DNA of 11,542 nucleotides from GCA-2726865 sp050053595 (GCA_050053595.1 JASFTK010000046.1:1-11542), one strand, 5' to 3'. Positions 1-7,114 are shown, counted from the first letter of the stretch. The notes: generated from the letters alone by a model not told the origin. A program made the numbers and translations.

Positions 1-199
1 CTAGAAGGTATACATTCCCCATGTTCAGGGCGTCTGAGATATTATAAGACCAAGCCCCGATGCTGGGTACATTGGTGATCAGACCTGTTGCCGTCAGCGT
101 TAACAGGATGAAGCCCATCCAGACAACAAGCCAATCCTCTTTTCTAATGAGTGATGACCAGTCAACCCCTTGACTAACTGTACTCTTTTCCCCATCCAT
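1..199 (-). CDS. YeiH/UPF0324-like putative sulfate exporter, N-terminal fragment
   Basis: Seen: the minus strand opens with an ATG at 199-197 preceded by GAGGT at 210-206, a good ribosome binding site. The frame stays open for 66 codons to the window edge. The N-terminus has about 20 polar residues, then KEDW followed by a hydrophobic segment (about residues 23-42, WLVVWMGFILLTL), a likely first membrane helix. Known: members of the YeiH/UPF0324 putative sulfate exporter family from archaea often begin with a short soluble tail, a K-E-D-W-like motif and then the first helix. Inference: this is the start of such a multi-pass transporter in the cytoplasmic membrane. Only the first helix is visible, so another transporter family is possible. 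The gene diverges from the amidohydrolase at 381. Confidence 0.5.
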   Translation of the reverse strand, partial: MDGEKSTVSQGVDWSSLIRKEDWLVVWMGFILLTLTATGLITNVPSIGAWSYNISDALNMGNVYLL

Positions 200-236
200 C
201 TGAAAACCTCAATGATATACCACACTCCTAAAATCA

Positions 237-245
237 ATTAATAAA
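237..245 (-). promoter_or_regulatory. TATA-like box for the leftward transporter gene
   Basis: On the minus strand this reads TTTATTAAT. Its centre is about 42 bases before the ATG at 199, so initiation about 25 bases downstream would give a leader of about 17 bases that still includes the GAGGT ribosome binding site. The rest of the 181-base divergent region (200-380) is AT-rich. Possible boxes for the rightward gene are TTTATCG at 319-325 and ATTAAATTA near 347-355, but neither is decisive. Confidence 0.4.
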
Positions 246-380
246 GGATTCCACTCACCTCAAACTCTCTTCTCTCACAAATCAATTGTTATAGATTCCA
301 AAAGATATAGTTACCAGATTTATCGAATACTCGTGCGCGAGAACACATTAAATTAGTAAAAACACACAGAGGGAGGTATA

Positions 381-1958
381 ATGAGACCTGTTGATTACGA
401 CTTAATCGTCGAGAATTGTAAGGTAATTGATGGTACGGGTAACCCTTGGTACAAAGCTGACATTGGTATTACCCAAGGAGAGATAACAAAGTTGGGTAGG
501 ATCAAAGACGGGGGCAGGGAGACCATCAACGCCCGGGGATTGGTGGCTTCACCAGGGTTCATCGACACCCACAGCCATTCAGACCTGATGCTCCTCGCTG
601 AGCCTGAGGCTAGACAGAAGGTGATGCAAGGGATCACCACAGAGGTGATAGGCCAGGACGGACTGGGGGAGGCCCCAATCAGAGACGATGTCCTCGAAGA
701 CTGGAGGCGCTATCTCTCCGGTCTCAACGGTGATCCCGACATAGACTGGAACTGGAGAAGCTTCGGCGGATACCTCAATGCACTAGAGGCCGCTGGGCCA
801 GCCACCAATATTGCAGCACTCGTAGGCCACGGCAATCTCCGTCTACTGGCAATGGGGATGGAGAACAGAGCTCCCACAGGGTCGGAACTCTCCGAGATGA
901 AGGGACTCCTCACAGAGTCAATGGTTTCAGGAGCTTTCGGCTTGAGCACAGGCCTAATCTATCCTCCCTGTGTCTATGCTGAGATCGGTGAACTCGTGGA
1001 GCTCTGCAAGGTCACCGCTGCTCACGGCGGTATCTTTGTGGTCCACATGAGAAACGAGGGGGACATGCTCCTGGAATCCATCGACGAAGTAGCTAGGATT
1101 GGCCTAGAGACCGGGGTCCACGTCCATATCAGCCACTTCAAAGCCAGCGGAGAGAAGAACTGGGGCAAGACCGTCGAGGCTCTCATCAAGATCCAGGAGT
1201 ACTGGCGTGGGGGCGCGGAGATCACCGTCGATCAGTATCCCTACACTGCAGGGAGTACCTTCCTGAGCAGCCTCCTCCCCACCTGGGCCCACGAAGGGGG
1301 CACCGAAAGGATGCTCAACCGCCTCCGGGACCCTGAGACCAGGAGCAGGATCAAAGAGGAAATGACGGAGAGTGGACGGGGTCGGGGATGGGGATGGCAC
1401 AACATACTGGTCACCTCCGTCAAGACCCCTGGTAACAAAGGGTTAGAGGGTATGAACCTGAAAGAGATCGCTGCCAAGCGGGACCAAGAACCCCGCGAGA
1501 CCCTCCTAGACATCATCCTCGAGGAGGGGAACGCTGTCACTATGGTAAGCTTCAGCATGTCAGAGGAAGACATCAAGAATGTAATGGCGAGCCCCCTCCA
1601 GATGGTATGTACAGACGGCATTATCCTCGGGAAGCCACACCCCAGGGTCTACGGCAGCTTCCCAAGGGTCCTCGGCAGGTACACAAAAGATGGCGTCTTA
1701 AGGTTGGAGGAGGCTATCAGGAAGATGACCTCCCTCCCAGCCCAGACCCTCGGCTTACACGATAGGGGCCTCATCAGACCAGGTATGGCCGCCGACATCA
1801 CCATCTTCGACCCGGACACAATCATCGACAGAGGCACATACCAAGACCCCGCCCAGTTCCCCGATGGGATAGAATATGTCATCATCAACGGCAGGGTGAC
1901 AGTAGAGGAAGGACATCAGACAGAGACGCGTGCTGGAAAAGTCCTCAGAAGGGTATAG
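381..1958 (+). CDS. N-acyl-D-amino-acid deacylase-like amidohydrolase
   Basis: The 525-residue length fits the D-aminoacylase branch of the amidohydrolase superfamily, which hydrolyses N-acylated D-amino acids to a free D-amino acid and a carboxylic acid, usually in the cytoplasm. The start ATG follows GGGAGGT at 371-377. Visible parts: N-terminal beta-sandwich strands with VIDGTGNPW (residues 16-23); the HxH metal motif in DTHSHSD (H64, H66); H222 in HMRNE; H252 in HISHFKASG; a TIM-barrel aspartate D412 in CTDG followed by HPRVYGSFPR; and the C-terminal GLIRPGMAADITIFDP segment closing the sandwich. Odd: the metal-binding cysteine of the characterised Alcaligenes enzyme (GNCG context) is aspartate here (GQDG, D93). 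Substrate may therefore be another N-acyl amino acid or a D-peptide. The product could feed the racemase-like gene at 4137, with the ABC exporter lying between. Confidence 0.85.
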   Translation: MRPVDYDLIVENCKVIDGTGNPWYKADIGITQGEITKLGRIKDGGRETINARGLVASPGFIDTHSHSDLMLLAEPEARQKVMQGITTEVIGQDGLGEAPIRDDVLEDWRRYLSGLNGDPDIDWNWRSFGGYLNALEAAGPATNIAALVGHGNLRLLAMGMENRAPTGSELSEMKGLLTESMVSGAFGLSTGLIYPPCVYAEIGELVELCKVTAAHGGIFVVHMRNEGDMLLESIDEVARIGLETGVHVHISHFKASGEKNWGKTVEALIKIQEYWRGGAEITVDQYPYTAGSTFLSSLLPTWAHEGGTERMLNRLRDPETRSRIKEEMTESGRGRGWGWHNILVTSVKTPGNKGLEGMNLKEIAAKRDQEPRETLLDIILEEGNAVTMVSFSMSEEDIKNVMASPLQMVCTDGIILGKPHPRVYGSFPRVLGRYTKDGVLRLEEAIRKMTSLPAQTLGLHDRGLIRPGMAADITIFDPDTIIDRGTYQDPAQFPDGIEYVIINGRVTVEEGHQTETRAGKVLRRV

Positions 1959-1983
1959 TACTGTCCCTCCCCCCAGATTGACT

Positions 1984-2047
1984 TTGATCCTGGTCGTGAT
2001 ATAAGATTATAAGGTTCATTTAGATTGATCCGGGTAGTGATAAGATC
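1984..2047 (+). promoter_or_regulatory. ABC exporter promoter region with imperfect tandem repeat
   Basis: A TATA-like TTATAAG lies at 2007-2013. Its centre is about 38 bases before the ATG at 2048, predicting a leader of about 13 bases. It is flanked by two copies of a repeat beginning TTGATCC at 1984 and 2025 (period 41). They share about 20 of 22 bases once a two-base insertion in the first copy is allowed for. The second copy runs into the start codon. No strong ribosome binding site is seen, apart from GGTAGTGAT at 2033-2041 within the repeat. Confidence 0.4.
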
Positions 2048-2779
2048 ATGCCGAACGCCATAGAGATTGAAGGCCTCATCAAGGACTTCGGTGATGTGAT
2101 GGCTCTGGACGGGGCAAGCTTCACCGTTAGAGACAGGGAGGTGTTCGGTCTCATCGGTCCCAACGGTGCCGGCAAGACCACCACCCTCAGGATCCTCAGC
2201 ACCCTCCTCAGCCCCACCGCGGGGACAGCCAAGATCTTTGACCACGACGTTGTCAATGAACCCGAGAAGGTGAGGGAGATCATCAGCTACCTACCTGAAG
2301 AGGCGGGAGCCTACGAGAACCTCTCGGGATACGAGTACCTCGATTTCATGACAGAGTTCTATGCCCGGGACGAGACGGCGGAGAACGAGATGCTCAGGGA
2401 AGGGGAGCTAATCTCAGGCCTCGGGGGACGCCTCAAGGACCGTGTGAAAGGCTACAGTAAGGGGATGAAGAGGAGGCTTCTCCTAGCCAGAGCCTTGATG
2501 ATGAGACCCCGGTTGGCGATCTTGGATGAACCCACCTCCGGTCTCGACGTGGTCCACGCCTACCATGTCAGACAGATGATCAAAGATTACGCAGACAAGA
2601 GAGGTGTCACTGTCCTCATCTCGAGCCATAACATGCTCGAGGTTGAGTTCCTCTGCCACAGGGTCGCTCTCATCAATGAGGGGCGGGTCATAGCTGAGGG
2701 GGGGCCGGATGAGCTCAAGGAGAGGTTTGGAGCGGTGAACTTGGAGCAGGTATTCATGGAGGTGGCGGAGCTTGGGTAG
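2048..2779 (+). CDS. ABC transporter ATP-binding subunit (ABC-2/NatA type)
   Basis: This 243-residue protein is a complete ABC nucleotide-binding domain that binds and hydrolyses ATP on the cytoplasmic face of the membrane to drive its partner permease. Motifs in order: Walker A GPNGAGKT (residues 37-44), a Q-loop region YLPEE (81-85) with glutamate where glutamine is usual, a degenerate signature YSKGM (136-140) for LSGGQ, Walker B LAILDEP (157-162) with D160 and catalytic E161, D-loop SGLD (164-167), and switch histidine H194. The YLPEE and YSKGM variants are common in NatA-like and ABC-2 exporter ATPases. The C-terminal tail with LEQVFMEV is also typical of that group. The last codons overlap the permease gene, so translation of the two is probably coupled. 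Substrate cannot be told from sequence. Confidence 0.92.
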   Translation: MPNAIEIEGLIKDFGDVMALDGASFTVRDREVFGLIGPNGAGKTTTLRILSTLLSPTAGTAKIFDHDVVNEPEKVREIISYLPEEAGAYENLSGYEYLDFMTEFYARDETAENEMLREGELISGLGGRLKDRVKGYSKGMKRRLLLARALMMRPRLAILDEPTSGLDVVHAYHVRQMIKDYADKRGVTVLISSHNMLEVEFLCHRVALINEGRVIAEGGPDELKERFGAVNLEQVFMEVAELG

Positions 2780-4097
2780 CCTCAGGACCCTGTTCATCAA
2801 GGAGATCAAGGAGCTCATCAGAGACCCCAAGATCCTCATAGGCGTCATACTGATGCCCCTAGTCATATTTCCCATCATGGGCACAGCCATCAGTATATCC
2901 CAAAAATCCGTGGAAAAGGCGATGATCACCGCCTCCTTCGCCGTCTACAACGAGGACCCCGGACCTCAGACTGACACCCTCCTGAGCTACATCTACGGTA
3001 ATAACACAGTGTTCCCCATCGAGGCTACCTCCCTCAGGGAGGCTCTCCTCGAGTTCCAGCAGACCAACGCCACGACCCTCCTCCACATCAAGGAGGGCTA
3101 TTCTGAGAACATCTCAAAGGGGGAAAGAGGAGAGTTCAAGGTCTACGCCAACCTTAAGAGTCTCACTATAGCTGAAGCAGGCTCCGCTGACAACATCAGG
3201 GGACTGCTGGGCCTCTACTCCTATAAGTTGTCTATCGCAAAGATCAATGTGCTGCTCCAAGAGGCGGGGGAGCGGGGGGAGGCCAGCGTCGTCAGGAACC
3301 CCCTCAATGTTGAATACGCCTCTATCATCAAGGGGAACGTCATTGATGTTGCCCCCTCCCAGATCTTCAGTATCATCATGTCTCAGAGCGTGATGCTCCC
3401 TATCATGGTTATGGTGATGCTCATGTTCGCGATCCAGATGGCTGCTACCAGCATCGCCCTCGAGAAGGAACAGAAGACATTGGAGACCCTGATGACCCTT
3501 CCTGTCAGCAGACTCACTATACTCAGTGGTAAGCTCGCCGGCTCAATCGTTGTCTCCATTGCCGGGGCCATCTCCTACATGGTCGGGTTCAGTTACTACA
3601 TGACCTCAGCCTTCAGTTTCTCCCCGGAGCTCACAAGCATGTCCACGGAGGGGGTCTCCATCGGCCTCGACCCTATAGGCTCCATCCTCCTCGGTACAAA
3701 CATCTTTGTCACCCTGGTCTCGGGACTAGCCCTCGCCATATCCCTGGCAACATTCACAGACAGCGTCAGAAGCGCCCAGAGTCTAACTGGATTCCTGGTG
3801 GTCCCTGTCATCATCCCGACCATAATCCTGATGTTCAGCGACCTCTCGATGCTCCCCCGCTATATACAATTCATCCTCCTCACTATACCCTACACCCACA
3901 GTATCATCGCCTCCAAGGCAGCCTTCCTCGGCAACTACACGGAAGTTCTCATAAGCATCGGATACATCGCCGTCTTCACACTTGTAGTCCTCTATATAGC
4001 CGCTAAAATCTTCTCCACCGAGCGCATCATCACCGCCCGTTTTAGCCGCTTCAGTCTGAGACGCTTCATAGGCCGGAGAGACCGCCGAGGTCCATAA
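2772..4097 (+). CDS. ABC-2 type transporter permease (NatB-like)
   Basis: A 441-residue membrane partner of the preceding ATPase. The TTG start at 2772 overlaps the ATPase end by 8 bases and follows GGAGGT at 2759-2764. Topology fits the NatB/ABC-2 exporter pattern: first helix at about residues 21-41, a long extracytoplasmic domain at about 45-195, then about five helices (roughly 198-226, 250-275, 303-327, 337-358 and 390-412). The EKEQKTLETLMTLPVSR segment (230-247) is the cytoplasmic coupling motif characteristic of this family and lies after the second helix. The basic tail (RRFIGRRDRR) should be cytoplasmic. The likely job is export of an ion, small molecule, lipid or antibiotic-like compound. 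The substrate is unknown and no neighbouring gene decides it. Confidence 0.9.
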   Translation: MGSLRTLFIKEIKELIRDPKILIGVILMPLVIFPIMGTAISISQKSVEKAMITASFAVYNEDPGPQTDTLLSYIYGNNTVFPIEATSLREALLEFQQTNATTLLHIKEGYSENISKGERGEFKVYANLKSLTIAEAGSADNIRGLLGLYSYKLSIAKINVLLQEAGERGEASVVRNPLNVEYASIIKGNVIDVAPSQIFSIIMSQSVMLPIMVMVMLMFAIQMAATSIALEKEQKTLETLMTLPVSRLTILSGKLAGSIVVSIAGAISYMVGFSYYMTSAFSFSPELTSMSTEGVSIGLDPIGSILLGTNIFVTLVSGLALAISLATFTDSVRSAQSLTGFLVVPVIIPTIILMFSDLSMLPRYIQFILLTIPYTHSIIASKAAFLGNYTEVLISIGYIAVFTLVVLYIAAKIFSTERIITARFSRFSLRRFIGRRDRRGP

Positions 4098-4102
4098 CCC
4101 AC

Positions 4103-4110
4103 TTATTTAA
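4103..4110 (+). promoter_or_regulatory. TATA-like box for the racemase-like gene
   Basis: TTATTTAA is centred about 31 bases before the ATG at 4137, the spacing expected if transcription starts at or a few bases before the start codon. There is no ribosome binding site upstream of that ATG, which supports a leaderless or nearly leaderless mRNA. Confidence 0.5.
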
Positions 4111-4136
4111 CCAAAAGTCCCTTAATTCCACTGTAA

Positions 4137-5318
4137 ATGAATCAACAATATTTCATGAACCAGCCTACTCCCCATCAGATCGAGGAACGGATGGAGGGAT
4201 ACCCATCATGGTTTGAGATAGACCTCGATAACATTGAATATAACCTCCAAGAGATCAAGGGGATAACGGAATCCCAGATAATCCCATGCGTCAAGAATAA
4301 CGCTTATGGCCATGGTCTCGTACCGGTAGTTGCTCATCTCGAAGGCCTTGATATAGAATGGGTCTTAGTCGCTAAACTAAGGGAGGCCCTCCTCCTCAGG
4401 GAGAACGGTATCCACTGCGGGGTAATCAACATGGGCCCCTTGTTCACACTGACACAGCACGAAGCCGTCGTCAGATCTGATATCACTCAGGTTGTATATA
4501 CAAGGGGAACAGCCCGAACTCTCAGTGAAGTCACTGAAGAATGGGGTATGGAGGCAAAGGTGTATGTCAAAGTGGACACCGGCCTCAGACGGGTGGGGGT
4601 TTGGCATGATGGAGCGACAGACCTCATTGAGTTCATCTCTGGGCTCCCAGGTCTGAAGATAGAGGGTATATTCTCGACCCTGGCTCAGAACCCCGAGACT
4701 GACAGTGTTCAACTCGCGAGGATTCTTGAGGTGGGAAAGGAGGTGAGTGATCGGGGGATTGATCCTGGGACTATGAGTCTGGCGAGCAGCGACGCTACCC
4801 TCCACTTCCCTGAAGCCCATCTTGACGCCGTGAGACCCGGGATGCTCCTCTACGGTGTCTACCCCACAAGAGCCGACCGGACATCAGGCATGGATCTAAA
4901 ACAGGCTCTATCCTTCAACGCGAGGTTGGAGCATGTCAAATGGGTGGAGAAAGGGGACTCGGTAACCTATTGGGGAAGGTTTAAGGCCCCCCGGAGGATG
5001 AGGGTGGGGACTGTCCATGTCGGATTCTACGACGGTCTCCCCAGGGAACTCTCAAACAGGGGTCGGGTCAGAACCCCCGTTGGCTTCAGATCCATCCTAG
5101 GTTCCGTCTCGCTGAACCATATTGTCGTGGATCTCAATGGCCTAAAACCAGAGACGGGGAACGTCGTAGAGATAATCGGTAGACGGGGGGAGAACACACT
5201 GAACGCCATCGCTGAGAATACAGGGTGGATGACTTACAGCCTCCTCAACCACCTGAACCCTTACACCCCCAGGGTTTACACAGCAGGCGGGAAACCCATC
5301 GCCCTGCTAGAACCGTGA
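4137..5318 (+). CDS. Alanine racemase-like PLP enzyme (fold type III)
   Basis: The 393-residue protein has the full alanine racemase plan: a PLP-binding TIM barrel and a C-terminal beta domain. Retained residues: the PLP lysine K53 in VKNNAYGHG, R152 in KVDTGLRRVGV, R233 in DAVRPGMLLYG (pyridine-nitrogen arginine), the second catalytic base Y278 in SVTYWG, LSNRG at 305-309, Y367, and the C-terminal TPRVY. Altered: the usual THFA is STLA (histidine lost), GYADG is GFYDG, and the GRxCMDQ block is GSVSLNH (about 322-328). Family members interconvert L- and D-alanine. These substrate-site changes mean another amino acid is possible. The promoter places the start at 4137; an in-frame ATG at 4155 is the alternative. 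The D-aminoacylase-like gene two genes upstream suggests D-amino-acid metabolism. Confidence 0.8.
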   Translation: MNQQYFMNQPTPHQIEERMEGYPSWFEIDLDNIEYNLQEIKGITESQIIPCVKNNAYGHGLVPVVAHLEGLDIEWVLVAKLREALLLRENGIHCGVINMGPLFTLTQHEAVVRSDITQVVYTRGTARTLSEVTEEWGMEAKVYVKVDTGLRRVGVWHDGATDLIEFISGLPGLKIEGIFSTLAQNPETDSVQLARILEVGKEVSDRGIDPGTMSLASSDATLHFPEAHLDAVRPGMLLYGVYPTRADRTSGMDLKQALSFNARLEHVKWVEKGDSVTYWGRFKAPRRMRVGTVHVGFYDGLPRELSNRGRVRTPVGFRSILGSVSLNHIVVDLNGLKPETGNVVEIIGRRGENTLNAIAENTGWMTYSLLNHLNPYTPRVYTAGGKPIALLEP

Positions 5319-5333
5319 AACTCATCAGATACC

Positions 5334-5399
5334 ATGAAGGACACCACAATCGTTAAATCGTGGCTGGAAAGATTTCACCGATACCTCAGGGAGGACTAG
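5334..5399 (+). CDS. Possible 21-codon small ORF (unrecognised)
   Basis: An ATG at 5334, 15 bases after the racemase stop, opens a 21-codon frame (begins MKDTTIVKSW, ends RYLRED) that stops with TAG at 5397. The next ATG, for the HAD gene, is at 5401. The ribosome binding site of the HAD gene (GGGAGG, 5389-5394) lies inside this frame, so its translation could couple to the HAD gene. The peptide is charged and could form an amphipathic helix. It has no ribosome binding site of its own and no family I recognise. A frame this short can arise by chance. Confidence 0.2.
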   Translation: MKDTTIVKSWLERFHRYLRED

Positions 5400-5400
5400 A

Positions 5401-6081
5401 ATGATGGGAAAAGAGATCAAGGGCATCATCTTCGATCTGGACGGTACTCTAATCCATTCTGTCATCGATTTCACCAGCATGAAGAAACGGATGATAGGGA
5501 TCCTAGAGACCAAAGGCGTACCTGAAGGTCTGCTGACCCCGCTACAGACCACCGTGGTGATCCTTGCGACCTCCGAAGAGATCTTGCGAGAGAATAAACT
5601 GCCAGTACAGGAATGGGAGAGAATTATGGGGTCTATCGAGGAGATCATGAACCAGGGCGAACTCGAAGCGATCCCCAAGATCCAAGAGATCGAGGGTGCC
5701 GCAACAACTCTCGAAGCCCTCCGAAAAGCGGGATATAAGCTCGCCATCCTAACCAGAAGCCACCATGCATATGCCGTCGAAGCCCTGAAGAAGATCGGTG
5801 CTTACGACTGCTTCGAGATAATCCTGGGGAGGGGTGAGACACCGAGGCCCAAACCACACCCTGAAGCTCTCCATCACGCAGCCATGTTGCTGGGCTTCGA
5901 TCTGGATGAGACCATATTCGTGGGGGATCACCACATAGACGCCCAGTGCGCCAAGAATGCAGGGAGCCCTTTCGTAGGCGTCAGGACGGGCATCAAGGGA
6001 GATGAATCATGGGAAGACGATGAACCTGAGACACTCCTTGACAGTGTAACCGATCTCCCGAGGTACTTAGAAGAGCTTTGA
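5401..6081 (+). CDS. HAD-superfamily hydrolase (phosphoglycolate phosphatase-like)
   Basis: A 226-residue soluble phosphatase of the haloacid dehalogenase superfamily. Visible motifs: motif I FDLDGT with nucleophile D12 and general acid/base D14; motif II T118 in LTRS; motif III K151 in RPKPHP; motif IV VGDHHIDAQCAKNAG with D176 and D180 for magnesium. The region at about residues 18-95, mostly helical in look, fits a C1 cap, as in phosphoglycolate phosphatase and related enzymes. Reaction: hydrolysis of a phosphate monoester; substrate unknown. GGGAGG at 5389-5394 serves the ATG at 5401, and the ATG at 5404 is equally possible. It lies 82 bases after the racemase-like gene in the same direction, so read-through from that promoter is plausible. 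Confidence 0.88.
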   Translation: MMGKEIKGIIFDLDGTLIHSVIDFTSMKKRMIGILETKGVPEGLLTPLQTTVVILATSEEILRENKLPVQEWERIMGSIEEIMNQGELEAIPKIQEIEGAATTLEALRKAGYKLAILTRSHHAYAVEALKKIGAYDCFEIILGRGETPRPKPHPEALHHAAMLLGFDLDETIFVGDHHIDAQCAKNAGSPFVGVRTGIKGDESWEDDEPETLLDSVTDLPRYLEEL

Positions 6082-6171
6082 ATCCTCTATCATCAACCTG
6101 AGGAATATGGGAACCAGAAATCCGGTCCATCCTATTGTGAGGTCCTCCATGATAGTCTGAGGGATAGGTTT

Positions 6172-6224
6172 TTATCGACACCATTGTGATGTATTATCAA
6201 CACCGGATCCAATTATTTGGATTC
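6172..6224 (+). promoter_or_regulatory. Upstream region of the UPF0147 gene: direct repeats and palindrome
   Basis: Two copies of TTATCRACACC start at 6172 and 6194, exactly 22 bases apart (about two helical turns), with one mismatch. Each begins in a TATA-like context. They are followed by an imperfect palindrome, GGATCCAA / TTGGATTCC, at about 6205-6223. The gene start is at 6250 with GGAAGTGA at 6236-6243 as a weak ribosome binding site. The arrangement could be a tandem operator over the promoter. The upstream part of this gap (6082-6165) shows nothing further. Confidence 0.35.
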
Positions 6225-6249
6225 CATCAATAACTGGAAGTGAATCCCG

Positions 6250-6522
6250 ATGTCGGATATGAAAGAGGTATATATGCAGAAGCTCAACCAAGCGATGTCG
6301 ATCCTTAACAGGGTGGCCGAGGACAACACCACCCCCAGAAACATTAGGAGAACTGCCAAGCAGGCCAACGACCTGCTCCTGAATGAGAGCCTGAGCTTCG
6401 CTGCGAGGGCTGCGAACGCCATAGACCTTCTCGACCAGATCTCCCAGGACCCCAATATGCCCATGTACACACGGACCAGGATCTGGAACGTGATAAGTGT
6501 CCTAGAGGGAATCAGGGATTAA
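6250..6522 (+). CDS. UPF0147 family protein
   Basis: This 90-residue protein matches the archaeal UPF0147 family over its whole length. Recognisable blocks are TTPRNIRRTAKQAN (27-40), SLSFAARAANAI (48-59), QISQDPNMP (64-72) and TRTRIWNVISVLEGIRD at the C-terminus. It looks entirely helical and soluble, with no signal or membrane segment. Known: the family is small, widespread in archaea and of uncharacterised function, so no biochemical role is claimed here. It appears to be a single-gene unit, with spacers of 168 and 187 bases on either side. The start ATG at 6250 gives the expected family length. Confidence 0.92.
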   Translation: MSDMKEVYMQKLNQAMSILNRVAEDNTTPRNIRRTAKQANDLLLNESLSFAARAANAIDLLDQISQDPNMPMYTRTRIWNVISVLEGIRD

Positions 6523-6552
6523 TGGTCGGCCATCAATAAATTTTCCCACCCC

Positions 6553-6611
6553 AACAGAGAGACCCCCTCCCTGTTAAGAAGCCAATTAAAAAGAATCAGG
6601 GATCGATCCCT
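6553..6611 (+). other. Intergenic hairpin and 14-base perfect palindrome
   Basis: After the UPF0147 stop, AACAGAGAG (6553-6561) can pair with CTCCCTGTT (6567-6575), giving nine positions with one mismatch and a 5-base loop. At 6598-6611 lies the perfect palindrome AGGGATCGATCCCT. Further GATC sites follow at 6613 and 6635. The first could act in 3' end formation. The second looks more like a dimer-binding DNA site, and it lies about 65 bases before the next promoter. No RNA or protein can be assigned. Confidence 0.35.
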
Positions 6612-6674
6612 AGATCCGAAAGAGAGTACTGGATGATCCAGAAACGGTTTAAGGGGCTCACAGGTGTCACCCTC

Positions 6675-6683
6675 TTTTAAATA
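6675..6683 (+). promoter_or_regulatory. TATA-like box for the 107-residue membrane protein
   Basis: TTTTAAATA is centred about 31 bases before the TTG at 6710. This places transcription initiation a few bases before the start codon, so the mRNA is likely leaderless or nearly so. There is no ribosome binding site in the intervening bases. Confidence 0.45.
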
Positions 6684-6709
6684 TCCGCAACCTGAAAGTA
6701 TCTACAGCT

Positions 6710-7033
6710 TTGAACGTCAGGTCGATCTCGTTGCCATGGGTCCTCAACTATTATCTGGTAGAGGCACTTACCCTCATCGTGTGCACAATCCTTGACATCA
6801 CCGAGATCCTGTTCCCCGTGCTCATGATACCCATCGCAGGCGATGCCATCGATATCGCCGGTATAACCTTCTCCGCTTATTTTTTCGGTTGGATTGGGGC
6901 CATCTCCCTATTGGAGATCATCCCTGGGTTGGATATGTTCCCAATATTCACCACCACATGGTTGATATGGTATCTGATGAAGAGAAGGCGCGTCGAGAAA
7001 AGGCGTGAAGAGGAACTTGAGGGTTGGAGATAG
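6710..7033 (+). CDS. Small membrane protein of unknown function
   Basis: A 107-residue protein I do not recognise. It has three hydrophobic stretches (about residues 9-43, 47-72 and 75-90) and ends in a strongly charged tail (KRRRVEKRREEELE), which should lie in the cytoplasm. Acidic residues sit inside or beside the hydrophobic stretches (E19, D29, E32, D45, D48, E69, D75), along with PGLD. The first codon is TTG, chosen because it lies about 31 bases after TTTTAAATA at 6675-6683; no in-frame ATG occurs before residue 90. The composition (dense hydrophobic runs, positive-inside tail) looks like real protein rather than chance. It stands alone, with spacers on both sides. Confidence 0.65.
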   Translation: MNVRSISLPWVLNYYLVEALTLIVCTILDITEILFPVLMIPIAGDAIDIAGITFSAYFFGWIGAISLLEIIPGLDMFPIFTTTWLIWYLMKRRRVEKRREEELEGWR

Positions 7034-7114
7034 ACTATATCCAACCGTTAGGACGCTCACACATCCATCTCAGACTTAATAAGAACAGTTCGGCAAGGGT
7101 GAGATGATGGTACA

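Noticed and set aside
1104..1400. Long minus-strand frames inside the deacylase gene (similar ones lie inside the other GC-rich genes)
   Set aside because: They are reverse-frame shadows of clearly recognisable genes, without ribosome binding sites or domains of their own.
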